Positions 23,033 to 31,166 of a stretch of DNA of 38,593 bases are shown here, one piece after another. Numbering within the stretch: position 1 is the stretch's first letter; every line of letters begins with the position of its first letter. The notes beneath the pieces were generated by a model. The model saw only the letters and a list, made by a program, of their open reading frames with translations, was not told where the DNA came from and searched no databases. The stretch covers positions 1-38,593 of the forward strand of contig JBCCGI010000078.1 of assembly GCA_039029355.1 (NCBI GenBank), in the 5' to 3' direction. The stretch is from JBCCGI01 sp039029355. Its GTDB lineage: Bacteria; Planctomycetota; UBA1135; GCA-002686595. Position numbers and translations under genes: made by a program.

Positions 23033-24325
23033 CCCGAACGCGCCGCTCCAGTCGACCGTCTCCGGATCGCCGAAGCGCTCGGGCGAGAAGAGCTTCGGCT
23101 TGAACGCGCTGATGGTCTCGCCCGCGACCATCTGAGCCACGCCTTCGGAGATCGAGGGCGCGAGCTTGAAGCCGTGCCCCGAGAAGCCGGTCACGACGAA
23201 GAGCCCCTCGGTGTCCTGCAGCGGGCCGATGATCGGCTGGGCGTCGGGAGTCAGCGTGTACCAGGCGGCGAGCGACCCCACGTCCGGCTCGCGGCCGTAG
23301 ACCGGCATGCGCTCGGACAGCACCTCGCGGGCCCAGGCCTGCGTCTCGGCGCTCACCTCTTCCGACAGCGCGTCGGCGTCGTCGATCACGGAATCCTCGC
23401 CGTAGTCCACGTGCCCGATGCGCGTCCGGCCCTGGTCAGGCTCACAGCGCGCGTAGAAGCCGCGCTCGAAGTCGAGCAGCACGGGATGCGCACGGCTGGC
23501 GCCGGTGTCGACGGCACCGGCCAGCTCCTCGGAGATCGCCTCGAGCGGGTCTTCGAGGTTGACCCCGCGGCCGGCCGCGAGCTCCTCGGCGTCGCCCTCG
23601 ACCTCGCGGTAGGAGTGGGGCAACCCCAGGAAGTGGTTCTCGGGGCGTACGATCTTCAGCGGGAGCTCGTACCCGGCGCGCGAGAGCAGCTCGCGCGACC
23701 AAGGCCCCGCGCAAACGATCACGCACTCGGCCTCGAAGCTCTCGCCGGTCGTCTCTACGCCGACGACGCGGCCCGCCTCGGTCACGATGTCGGTCACCGC
23801 GGTGCCGAGGCGCGTGACCGCGCCGTAGGTACGGGCCAGCGCGGCGAAGGCCTCGACCGTCTGCCTGGGGTCGACGTAGCCGGCGTCGGGCTCCCACAGA
23901 CCGACCGCGCCATCGTCGACGTGCAGGCCGGGGATGAGGTCCTCCATCTCGGCCCGCCCCACGCGGCGCAGGTCGATGCCGAGCGGCGTCAGCAGCTCAA
24001 GGTGAGCGTCGAAGCGCTCGATCCACTCGGGCTTGCTCGGGCCGGCGACCCAGAGCACGCCGGTGCGGCGGAAGCCGATCGAGCGGGCGGTGCGGCCCTC
24101 GAAGCGCGCGTAGGAGCGCAGCGAGTCGCGGGCCATCATGGCGACGCCGGGATCCGCGTACAGCTGCCGCAGAATCGCGCCGGAGCGCCCCGAGGACCCG
24201 GCACCCAGGTCGCTACGCTCGAGCAGGACCACCGGCTCCTGGAGCGGATCGCAACGCTCGGCGAGCCGAAGGGCGATGGACGTGCCCATTACCCCGCCAC
24301 CAACGACCACGGTTTTCGCCCTCAT
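23027..24325 (-). CDS. FAD-dependent amine/amino-acid oxidoreductase (DAO family)
   Basis: 432 residues. It opens with the dinucleotide-binding fold AKTVVVGGGVMGTSIALRLAE (GGGVMG at 9-14) and continues with GSSGRSGAILRQLY, the DAO-family FAD segment. The end reads LFVVTGFSGHGFKLAPSISE, the typical C-terminal FAD-binding element of sarcosine/glycine oxidase and dimethylglycine dehydrogenase relatives. The substrate cannot be named from sequence. The ATG at 24325 places the Rossmann fold at the N-terminus; the open frame continues upstream but encodes nothing recognisable. It diverges from ispG across a 31-bp spacer. It appears unrelated to motility and marks the end of the flagellar island. 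Confidence 0.88.
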   Translation of the reverse strand: MRAKTVVVGGGVMGTSIALRLAERCDPLQEPVVLLERSDLGAGSSGRSGAILRQLYADPGVAMMARDSLRSYARFEGRTARSIGFRRTGVLWVAGPSKPEWIERFDAHLELLTPLGIDLRRVGRAEMEDLIPGLHVDDGAVGLWEPDAGYVDPRQTVEAFAALARTYGAVTRLGTAVTDIVTEAGRVVGVETTGESFEAECVIVCAGPWSRELLSRAGYELPLKIVRPENHFLGLPHSYREVEGDAEELAAGRGVNLEDPLEAISEELAGAVDTGASRAHPVLLDFERGFYARCEPDQGRTRIGHVDYGEDSVIDDADALSEEVSAETQAWAREVLSERMPVYGREPDVGSLAAWYTLTPDAQPIIGPLQDTEGLFVVTGFSGHGFKLAPSISEGVAQMVAGETISAFKPKLFSPERFGDPETVDWSGAFGL

Positions 24326-24327
24326 GC

Positions 24328-24349
24328 GGCGGACACTACCATATCCGCC
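24328..24349. promoter_or_regulatory. Inverted repeat in the divergent spacer
   Basis: GGCGGA (24328-24333) and TCCGCC (24344-24349) flank ten bases between the oxidoreductase and ispG starts. It could be an operator serving both genes, but a 6-bp dyad in GC-rich DNA is weak evidence. Confidence 0.25.
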
Positions 24350-24356
24350 CCGAACC

Positions 24357-25490
24357 ATGATCCCCGAGCGCAAGACCCGAACCATCCACGTCCGCGACCT
24401 CCCCATCGGAGGCGCGGCCCCGATCGCCGTCCAGAGCATGGCGGCGACGCGTACCAGGGATGTGGACGCGACCATGCGCCAAGTGCGGCTGCTCGAGGAC
24501 GCGGGCGCCGACCTGATCCGCATCGCGATCGACAGCCCGAAGGACGTGACGGCGCTGGCCGAGATCCGCGCGTCGACCGACGCGCGGCTGGTGGTCGACC
24601 TCCAGGAGAACTACCGACTCGCGAGCGACGTCGCGCCGTTTGTCGACAAGATCCGCTACAACCCGGGGCACCTGCACCACCACGAGAAGGAGAAGTCGAT
24701 CCGCGACAAGGTCGCGTTCCTCGTGGGGGTCGCGAACGAGCACAACCTCGCCATCCGCATCGGGGTCAACGCCGGTTCGGTCGACCCCGTCTACAAGAAG
24801 CGCTTCGGCGACGACCACGTCGGCGCGATCGTGCAGTCCGCGCTCGACCACTGCACGCTCGTCGACGACCTCGGCTTCCACCACTACCTGGTGTCGATCA
24901 AGGACTCCGACCCGCGGCTGGTGATCGAGGCCAACCGCCGCTTCGCCGAGCAGCGCCCTGACGTGCCGCTGCACCTGGGCGTGACCGAGGCCGGCATGCC
25001 GCCCGACGGGGTGATCAAGACCCGCATCGCGTTCGAGCAGCTGCTGTCGCGCGGCATCGGCGACACGCTGCGCGTTTCGCTCACGCTGCCGTTCGACGAC
25101 AAGGGCCAGGAGATCGAGGTCGGCCGCGGCATGATCGCCGACATCGAGAGCGGGCGCTTCCGCTCGGTGCCGCCCAACTTCTTCGACGGGCTGAACATCA
25201 TCGCGTGCCCCTCGTGCTCGCGCGTCGAGAACGAGGCCTTCATCGACCTCGCCCAAGACGTCAAGGAGATGACGCGCTACGCGGCCGAGCACGACGTCAC
25301 GATCGCCGTCATGGGCTGCCGCGTGAACGGGCCGGGCGAGACCGACGACGCGGACCTGGGGCTTTGGTGCGGGCCGAAGGTCGTGAACCTGAAGAAGGGC
25401 CCGAAGGAGCTCGGCGCGTTCTCCTACGACGAGATCCTGCCGCGGCTGAAGGATGAGCTCGACCGCGTCATCGCCGAGCGCGCTCAGTAG
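24357..25490 (+). CDS. ispG: 4-hydroxy-3-methylbut-2-enyl diphosphate synthase
   Basis: IspG carries out the reductive ring opening of MEcPP to HMBPP, next to last step of the MEP isoprenoid pathway, using a [4Fe-4S] cluster. The 377-residue protein has an N-terminal TIM-barrel part (PIAVQSMAATRTRDVDATM, LIRIAIDSPKD, KIRYNPGHL, RIGVNAGS). The C-terminal cluster domain has the Cys ligands in IIACPSCSRVENE and AVMGCRVNGPGE. Length fits the short bacterial form. The ATG at 24357 begins a normal N-terminus. The gene stands alone between two minus-strand genes. Confidence 0.96.
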   Translation: MIPERKTRTIHVRDLPIGGAAPIAVQSMAATRTRDVDATMRQVRLLEDAGADLIRIAIDSPKDVTALAEIRASTDARLVVDLQENYRLASDVAPFVDKIRYNPGHLHHHEKEKSIRDKVAFLVGVANEHNLAIRIGVNAGSVDPVYKKRFGDDHVGAIVQSALDHCTLVDDLGFHHYLVSIKDSDPRLVIEANRRFAEQRPDVPLHLGVTEAGMPPDGVIKTRIAFEQLLSRGIGDTLRVSLTLPFDDKGQEIEVGRGMIADIESGRFRSVPPNFFDGLNIIACPSCSRVENEAFIDLAQDVKEMTRYAAEHDVTIAVMGCRVNGPGETDDADLGLWCGPKVVNLKKGPKELGAFSYDEILPRLKDELDRVIAERAQ

Positions 25491-25511
25491 CGCGCCCGGC
25501 GGCTTGCCGCT

Positions 25512-25898
25512 CTACGCGGGCGGCGTGCCGAGGTCCTGGTAGAGCATCAGCTTGTTCCCGTCGGGATCGAAGAACGTCGCGAGCTTGACCATCCCGGGGA
25601 TGACCTGAGTCTCACCGTCGAAGCGCACGTCGAGGTCTTCGAGTGAGGCGCGCGCGTGGTCGACGTCCTTCACCCCGAAGGTGAGCGTGGCGCCACCCTC
25701 GACCTGGAGACCCTCGACCTGGGACAGGCCGACGTTGACGCGGGCGACGGGGGACTCGAGCTCGCACCATGCCATCTCTTCCATCTTGTAGCTCAGTTTG
25801 AAGCCGAGCACGTCTTGGTACCAGGTGATCGAGCGGTCGAGGTCGCTCACGCCCATCGCGCAGGTCAGTCCGCCGTCGTAGTCGAGGTTGGGTGCCAT
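25512..25898 (-). CDS. VOC-superfamily (glyoxalase/bleomycin-resistance fold) protein
   Basis: 128-residue single VOC domain built from two beta-alpha-beta-beta-beta units: VSDLDRSITWYQDVLGFKLS and VKDVDHARASLEDLDVRF, ending FFDPDGNKLMLYQDL. Usual metal ligands seem absent: no His in the first strand (LTCAMGV), and Leu or Met where the last Glu is common. It may therefore bind a small molecule without metal chemistry. An AAGGAA site lies about 9 nt before the ATG at 25898. It is divergent from the tandem-HxlR regulator and probably its target. Confidence 0.87.
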   Translation of the reverse strand: MAPNLDYDGGLTCAMGVSDLDRSITWYQDVLGFKLSYKMEEMAWCELESPVARVNVGLSQVEGLQVEGGATLTFGVKDVDHARASLEDLDVRFDGETQVIPGMVKLATFFDPDGNKLMLYQDLGTPPA

Positions 25899-25968
25899 TT
25901 TCTTTGGTTCCTTCGGGGTTTTGAGTGAATCGGGTGGTTGGTCGGTTGCTCCCCCGTGTGACCATTTT

Positions 25969-25981
25969 TATAGTGGCTATA
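25969..25981. promoter_or_regulatory. Palindromic operator between the VOC gene and its regulator
   Basis: TATAG-TGG-CTATA is a perfect 13-bp dyad, AT-rich in otherwise GC-rich DNA. It ends 5 nt before the regulator ATG and, read on the minus strand, supplies a TATAAA-like -10 for the VOC gene. It is the obvious site for autoregulation and control of the VOC gene. Confidence 0.6.
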
Positions 25982-25986
25982 CTTCC

Positions 25987-26577
25987 ATGTCAAGACCTTC
26001 CAACCCGCCCGCCGCGGTCGAGCCGTCTCCAGCCGCGGCAGCCCTCGCCGAGCTGTTCCACCACCGCTGGGCCGTGCCGACCCTCGCCGCCCTCTCCTCG
26101 GGCGCGGTGGCGGGGCGCTTCGCGCCGCTGATGCGTCGGCTGGGCGTGGCGCGCGCCTCGCTCCGGCGCACGCTCGACTCGCTCGAGGCCCAGGGGCTGG
26201 CGCGGCCCAACCCCGGCTACGGGCACCCGCTGCGCCCGGAGATCGTCCTGACGCCGCGCGGCAAGGCGCTCGGCCCGTGGTGCGAGGGCTTCGTCGCCGC
26301 CGCCGAGCGCGCCCAGGTGACCGACGTCGCGGCCCGCAAGTGGTCGATGCCGACGCTGCTCGCCGTGCATGCGGGCTGCGACCGCTTCTCGACGATTCAG
26401 GCGGCGCTCGAGGGTGTAACGGCGCGCGCGCTCACGCTGGCGCTCAAAGAGCTGGCCGAAGCCGGGCTCCTCGAACGCGTGGTGTATGACGACTTCCCCC
26501 CCAGCGTCCGCTACCGGGCCGCCGGGGCGGGCCGGCGCCTGGCGCGCGTCCTGGCGGAGCTACCCGACGACGGCTGA
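25987..26577 (+). CDS. Transcription regulator with two fused HxlR-type winged-helix domains
   Basis: 196 residues containing two HxlR-like units in tandem. The first (about 22-100) reads LFHHRWAVPTLAALSSG, then RASLRRTLDSLEAQGLARPN and a LTPRGKAL end. The second (about 113-192) reads AARKWSMPTLLAVHAG, RFSTIQAAL, ALTLALKELAEAGLLERVVY, with PPSVRYRAAGAGRRL. HxlR proteins are usually single-domain dimers, so this may be an intramolecular pseudo-dimer. The second unit is closer to the family pattern; the first is more divergent. Ligand unknown. The ATG at 25987 lies just downstream of a palindrome. Its 3' end overlaps the methyltransferase gene by 18 bp, tail to tail. Confidence 0.8.
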   Translation: MSRPSNPPAAVEPSPAAAALAELFHHRWAVPTLAALSSGAVAGRFAPLMRRLGVARASLRRTLDSLEAQGLARPNPGYGHPLRPEIVLTPRGKALGPWCEGFVAAAERAQVTDVAARKWSMPTLLAVHAGCDRFSTIQAALEGVTARALTLALKELAEAGLLERVVYDDFPPSVRYRAAGAGRRLARVLAELPDDG

Positions 26578-27432
26578 GTCGCCCGCTTCCCCCGCGCGCT
26601 CCACCTCGGGCGAGTAGGCGGCGAGCCGCTCGGTCATCACTTGAATCGACTGGGGGTTCGAGTCCACCAGCAGGAAGCGCCGCCCGTTGCGCGCGGCGGC
26701 GTCCCCGGTCGTGCCGCTCCCGGCAAAGAAGTCGAGCACCAGGTCGCCCGGACGCGAGTGCACCTTGACGATGCGCTCCAGTACACCGAGCGGCTTCTGC
26801 GTCGCGTAGCCGGTCTTCTCCGAGCCGTTCGGGCTGACGATCGTGTGCCACCAGACGTCGGTGGGCGTCTTGCCCCGCGCCGCCTTCTCCTTGCCGACCA
26901 GGCCCGGCGCCATGTAGGGAATGCGGTCCATCGCCTCGTAGTCGAAGGCGTACCGGGCCGGGTCCTTGGCGTACCAGAGGATGCTGTCGTGCTTCGCCGG
27001 CCAGCGCGTCTTGGTGCGCCCGCCGTAGTCGTAGGCCCAGATGATCTCGTTCAGGAAGCTCTCGCGCCCGAACAGGCGGTCGAGCGCGACCTTGCAGTAG
27101 TGCACCTCGCGGTAGTCGATGTGCAGGAAGAAGCTGCCGTCCGGCGCGAGCACCCGACGCGCCTCCTCGAGCCGCGGGAACAGGAACGCCAGGAAGTCGT
27201 CGAAGGCGTCGTCGTAGCCCGAGCTCCCGACCTCGATCGTGCGATAGCGGCGCCCGCCGAAGCCCGTGCGGTCGCCCTCCGCCTCGTCGGACACCGTGCG
27301 CAGCGTGCGGCGCTGCTGGCGCTTGCCGGTGTTGAAGGGCGGGTCGATGTAGATCAGGTTCGCGACCCCGTCCGGCAGAGTGCGCAGATAGGCGAGGTTC
27401 TCGGCCTGGACGATGCGGTTCGCTTGGCTCAT
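26560..27432 (-). CDS. Site-specific DNA amino-methyltransferase (beta class)
   Basis: 290 residues. The catalytic motif LIYIDPPFNTG (27-37, DPPF) comes before the SAM-binding motif LDFFAGSGTTG (233-243), the order typical of beta-class N6-adenine / N4-cytosine methyltransferases. Other conserved pieces are SFFLHIDYREVHYCKVALD, NEIIWAYDYGG and ATQKPLGVLERIV. The recognition sequence cannot be read from the protein. No restriction enzyme gene is adjacent, so it is probably an orphan methylase for regulation or housekeeping. The open frame extends upstream to 28017, but the ATG at 27432 gives the family N-terminus; no ribosome site is obvious. Confidence 0.9.
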   Translation of the reverse strand: MSQANRIVQAENLAYLRTLPDGVANLIYIDPPFNTGKRQQRRTLRTVSDEAEGDRTGFGGRRYRTIEVGSSGYDDAFDDFLAFLFPRLEEARRVLAPDGSFFLHIDYREVHYCKVALDRLFGRESFLNEIIWAYDYGGRTKTRWPAKHDSILWYAKDPARYAFDYEAMDRIPYMAPGLVGKEKAARGKTPTDVWWHTIVSPNGSEKTGYATQKPLGVLERIVKVHSRPGDLVLDFFAGSGTTGDAAARNGRRFLLVDSNPQSIQVMTERLAAYSPEVERAGEAGDSAVVG

Positions 27433-27441
27433 CGGAGGGAG

Positions 27442-27470
27442 GGCCCGAGGGTAGCTTGTCCCCCGGGGCC
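27442..27470 (-). terminator. Hairpin after the ECF-sigma fusion gene
   Basis: GGCCCGAGGG (27442-27451) and CCCCGGGGCC (27461-27470) form a mostly paired GC stem with a nine-base loop, 18-46 nt beyond the stop. There is no U-run. It lies between the fusion gene and the methyltransferase start. Confidence 0.4.
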
Positions 27471-27487
27471 TCTCCACCCGATCGGCG

Positions 27488-30400
27488 TCACCGCAGGCGC
27501 TCGAAGCGCAGCTCGACGTCGTGCAGTCCGCCCGGAGGCAGCTCGAACGAGAGCGGGGCGTAGCTCCAGCCGCCGGCCCAGAGCGTCGCGTCGTACGTGC
27601 CGGGGGTGAGCTGCGGCACCTCGAACGCTCCCCGGCCGCCCTCCATGCGGACCGCCGCGTTGACGCCGTCGCCATCGGCGCCGCGCAGGCTGAGGGTCCA
27701 CAGCTCGGGCCGCACCGGCCCCCCCGATACGACAACGTCTCCCGAGCAAGCCACGCCCGCGCGGAGCTGCATTCGGACCGGGTCCGGGCGCTTCCCCGCG
27801 GCGACCTCGAAGCCGGTGCGAGCGCGCCCCGCGGTCGGATGATGGGCGGTGGCCCGGTAGCTTCCGGGTGTGAGCAGCAGCAGCATGGCGCGCCCTCGCT
27901 CGTCGGCCTGGGCGCCGGTGGGAGCGCCGCTTCCCACGATCGCCGGCGACCACGCGTCGACCCACACGTTCGCGACGGGCGCGCCCGACTCGTCGACGAC
28001 CTGCACCTCCTGCTCAATCGGCGTCCAGTCGTAGCGCAGTTCGTGGACGGCGCCGTGCGGCAGGCCGAAGCCCTCCTCCCAAAGCGTGTCCCGCTCGCCC
28101 TGGCGAACGCTCAAGGTGCAGTGCCCCGGCGCGAGCCCATGGAGCTCGAAGTAGCCGCTCGCGTCGGTAGTCGCGACGACGCCGTCCACGTTCGCTTCCA
28201 CGGTGAGCCCGGCCCACGGCGCGCCGTCGCGCAGGATCCAGCCGCGCACCGTCGCCTGCTCGATGGGCGGCGGGGGGACGACGTCGACGAGGAGCTCGGC
28301 CGAGCCCCCGGCGGTGACGGTGATCTCGCCGCGCGCCACGGTTTCGAGGCCGTCGCCGCGCTGGGCGAGCAGGAGCGGATCGCGGTCGAGCAGGCGCTCG
28401 AGCACCTCGACCGTGTACGTTCCGACCGCAAGCCCCTCGAAGCGCACTTCGCCGGAGGCGTCCGTCACCGCCAACGGCGGGATCGCGTCCTCGGGCGTCG
28501 CGCGCGAGCGCGGATCGAGCAGCACCATGTAGCGCGTCGCGTCCGACGCACCGCCGATCGCGATGCGCGCTGCGCCGCCCGCGTTGAGCCGAACCGTCCA
28601 CCCGCCGCTCCCCGCCGCCGCCGGGTCGCCCAGGCGCGTGCTTTGCGGCGGATAGAGCGGATGGTCGACGAGCACGTAGTAGCCGTCCGCGTCGTCGGGC
28701 CGGGCGAGGAGCGCTTCGACGCGCCCCTCAGCATCCGTCTCGCCACGCGCCGCTGCGGGCCCGGCGATCGCCGCGCGGTGCGCGGAGACGAGCGCGCCGC
28801 TCACCGGCTCGCCCGTCGCGTCGTCGAGAATCGTGATCGCGACCGACCGGCACTCGGCGAAGCTCAGCTCGGTCTCGGAGGCGCCGGCCTGCACCAGCAA
28901 GCGGGACTCGACGACGCCGTGCGTCGCCGAGCTCGCGACGAGCTGATATGCCCCATCCCCCACACCATCGATCCGATAGCGGCCCGGCTCGACCTGCTCG
29001 ACCTCGAAGTCCAGCGGCCCGGCGCCGGCCAGCGCGACCAGCGGTCCGACCAGCGTGCTGCCCATCGAAGCGAGGATCAGCTCGGCGTCCTCGACCGGAG
29101 CGCCGCGCGCGTCGCGCGCACGGACGAACACGCTGCGCTCGGGCGGCAGGCGCAGCTCGAGTCCGAGCAACTCGGAGAAGAGCCCCACCTCCCACGGCCC
29201 GCCCGGCCCGCGGCGGACGGCGACGACGGTGTTGCTGCCGGAGGGAAGCCCGTCGAGCGCAAAGCGCCCGTTCTCGTCGGTCGCCCCGGCCGGCTGGACC
29301 ACGGTGAAGCCCACGGCGCTCATCGCCCCGGTCAGGAGCGCTCGGCCGACGTAGACCTCCGCCCCGGCAACGGGCTCGCCGTCGGCCTCGACCACGCGTC
29401 CCTCGACGCGCCCCCCATCGGGCAGCGTGATCGCGCCCAGGTCGTGCTCCGCGTCCGCGGCCAGCCCGACGACCGGCATCACGTTGGACGCGTAGCCGCG
29501 GCGGTCGAAGAACACGGTGTGGTCGCCGGCGGGGACGGCGTACAGCACGAAGCTCCCCGCGGCGTCCGTCGTCGCGGTCGGCACGGGCAGCCGATCGGCC
29601 AGCTCGTACATCCAGCTCGGGAGGTCGAGCATCGCGCTCACCGGGCCCGCCCCCAGGGCGACGAGGCTCTCGGAGCGCAGCAACTCGGGCCGGAAGCGGG
29701 AGAGCTCGAGCGGCACGCGGGCCGCGCGCACCCGGACCCCGGGTAGCGGCGCGCCGTCCTCGTCGAGCACGCGCCCGCGCAGCGCCGCGACCGGCTCCAG
29801 GACGATGTCGCCGAGCTCGGTCTCGCGGTCCCGCCGCGCCGGCGTCTCGACGACGCGCGCGGTCGAGCGCTGGCCGCCCAGGTCGAGACCCAGAAAATGG
29901 AGCGCGCGCGGGCGCAGGCCGTTCAGCCGGAAGCGTCCCTCGGCGTCGGTTCGCGCACGCGCGACGAGCACTTCGTCGGCGCGTAGCCGCTCGCCAAAGG
30001 CCTCGGTCAGCGAGCGCGAAAGCAGCCCCGCGCGCAGCTCGAAGAGCTCGAGCGGCACGCCCGCAACCGGCTCTCCGTCGTGCTCCAGCACCCGACCCGT
30101 GAACGCCGCGTAGCCGGGCGCGATCGGGTCCGGCGGCGCCTCGGCGGGCGCGGTCACGGCGACCCGTGGCGCCTCATCCCCGGCCGCTGGCGGCGCGGAG
30201 ACCAGGTCCTGCTCCGGCGCGGACAGGATCGCGACCTCGGCGCGGGGCGAGGCCGGAGCGGTGGACTCCGGCGCGGGCTGCGCCGGACGTGAGAGCCAAC
30301 CGACCGCCATCGCGAGCGCGACGGCGAGGCCGACGAGGGCGAGCTTCTTCATCAGGGTAATGCCTCCGAGAACGGTCTTCGTCGATGCCGCGGAGGAGCT

Positions 30401-31057
30401 CGCGCCCAGGCCCGCTGCGCGGGCCGCGGCCGCTGTGGCCGCTTCGCGCACGAGCTCCTCGCGCACCGCGGCGAGTCCCCGGCCTCCCAGCGTCGTGCCG
30501 GCCGCGCCGAGCGCGGCACCGGCGGGCAACGCCTTGCGCAGGAGGTCGAGGCCGCGGTGGATCCGCATGCGAACCGTGCCGGGTGCCTGCCCCGTGGCGC
30601 GCGCGATGTCGACCGCGCGGTCGCCGTCGCGGACGACGCGTTGCAGCACCTCGCGGTACGCCGCCGGCAGGCGCTCGAGCGCCTCGGCCAGCGCCCCGGA
30701 GAGCTCCACGGCCGCCGCTTCCTCGACCGGGGCGCGCTCGGGCGCCGCGGCGCCCTGCAGCTCGACCCCGTCTTCGCCCGACCGGCCGCGGCGCCGGCGC
30801 AGCTCATGCGCGTGGCGCACGAGGATGCCCAGCAGCCACGGCACCAGCCGTCGGCTCGCGTCGTAGCGGTCGGCCCGCTCGATCGCGGTGAGGAAGGTCG
30901 CCTGGAGCAGGTCCTCGGCGTCGGCGGCGTCTCCGACGAGGCTCAGGGCCACGTGCAACAGCTCGCCGGCCGTCCCGTCGAACACCTCTCCGAGGGCGCT
31001 CGCGTCGCCCTTGCGGCGAAAGCGCTCGAACAGGCGGTCCAGCTTCCGGTCTCGCAT
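27488..31057 (-). CDS. ECF sigma factor fused through a membrane span to carboxypeptidase-regulatory-like repeats
   Basis: A 1189-residue one-piece signalling protein. Residues 1-180 are an ECF sigma factor: region 2 with DAADAEDLLQATFLTAIERA and WLLGILVRHAHELRR, region 4 with LERLPAAYREVLQRVV and TVRMRIHRGLDLLRKAL. An Ala-rich linker leads to one membrane span at about 237-255 (KKLALVGLAVALAMAVGWL). The remaining 930 residues are a string of carboxypeptidase-D-regulatory-like (Ig/CNA-B-like) beta units, each with the pattern GRVLDEDGAPLPGVRV and DAxGxFxLxGLxxG. A sigma factor tied to an outer sensor implies release by membrane proteolysis or a conformational signal. No separate anti-sigma gene is next to it. 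Such fusions are known mainly from Planctomycetota. ATG 31057 begins the sigma domain. An internal GGAGG-N10-ATG at 30352 could also start the membrane/outer part alone. Confidence 0.85.
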   Translation of the reverse strand: MRDRKLDRLFERFRRKGDASALGEVFDGTAGELLHVALSLVGDAADAEDLLQATFLTAIERADRYDASRRLVPWLLGILVRHAHELRRRRGRSGEDGVELQGAAAPERAPVEEAAAVELSGALAEALERLPAAYREVLQRVVRDGDRAVDIARATGQAPGTVRMRIHRGLDLLRKALPAGAALGAAGTTLGGRGLAAVREELVREAATAAAARAAGLGASSSAASTKTVLGGITLMKKLALVGLAVALAMAVGWLSRPAQPAPESTAPASPRAEVAILSAPEQDLVSAPPAAGDEAPRVAVTAPAEAPPDPIAPGYAAFTGRVLEHDGEPVAGVPLELFELRAGLLSRSLTEAFGERLRADEVLVARARTDAEGRFRLNGLRPRALHFLGLDLGGQRSTARVVETPARRDRETELGDIVLEPVAALRGRVLDEDGAPLPGVRVRAARVPLELSRFRPELLRSESLVALGAGPVSAMLDLPSWMYELADRLPVPTATTDAAGSFVLYAVPAGDHTVFFDRRGYASNVMPVVGLAADAEHDLGAITLPDGGRVEGRVVEADGEPVAGAEVYVGRALLTGAMSAVGFTVVQPAGATDENGRFALDGLPSGSNTVVAVRRGPGGPWEVGLFSELLGLELRLPPERSVFVRARDARGAPVEDAELILASMGSTLVGPLVALAGAGPLDFEVEQVEPGRYRIDGVGDGAYQLVASSATHGVVESRLLVQAGASETELSFAECRSVAITILDDATGEPVSGALVSAHRAAIAGPAAARGETDAEGRVEALLARPDDADGYYVLVDHPLYPPQSTRLGDPAAAGSGGWTVRLNAGGAARIAIGGASDATRYMVLLDPRSRATPEDAIPPLAVTDASGEVRFEGLAVGTYTVEVLERLLDRDPLLLAQRGDGLETVARGEITVTAGGSAELLVDVVPPPPIEQATVRGWILRDGAPWAGLTVEANVDGVVATTDASGYFELHGLAPGHCTLSVRQGERDTLWEEGFGLPHGAVHELRYDWTPIEQEVQVVDESGAPVANVWVDAWSPAIVGSGAPTGAQADERGRAMLLLLTPGSYRATAHHPTAGRARTGFEVAAGKRPDPVRMQLRAGVACSGDVVVSGGPVRPELWTLSLRGADGDGVNAAVRMEGGRGAFEVPQLTPGTYDATLWAGGWSYAPLSFELPPGGLHDVELRFERLR

Positions 31058-31102
31058 GGCCCTACTCGACGCGGGGCGCGCAAACGTCACCGGATTCGGA
31101 GG

Positions 31103-31132
31103 AAAAACCCACAGGCCCCATCCTAGGGGGCT
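31103..31132 (-). terminator. Terminator after the lipoprotein gene
   Basis: On the minus strand AGCCCCC-TAGGAT-GGGGCC forms a stem, followed 6 nt later by TTTTT (31107-31103). It lies between the lipoprotein stop and the sigma-fusion start, about 35-65 nt from the former, so the two genes are probably separate transcripts. Confidence 0.5.
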
Positions 31133-31166
31133 GCGGGCGAGCCGCGGCTCCAGTCGGAGACGGCTC

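Noticed and set aside
23174..24961. Long plus-strand frame opposite the oxidoreductase and running into ispG
   Set aside because: Composition is Arg/Ala/Asp-rich with no motifs, while the opposite strand and another frame encode clear enzymes.
27521..29746. 741-codon plus-strand frame opposite the ECF-sigma fusion
   Set aside because: Antisense to a recognisable repeat protein; its sequence is typical of GC-rich shadow frames.
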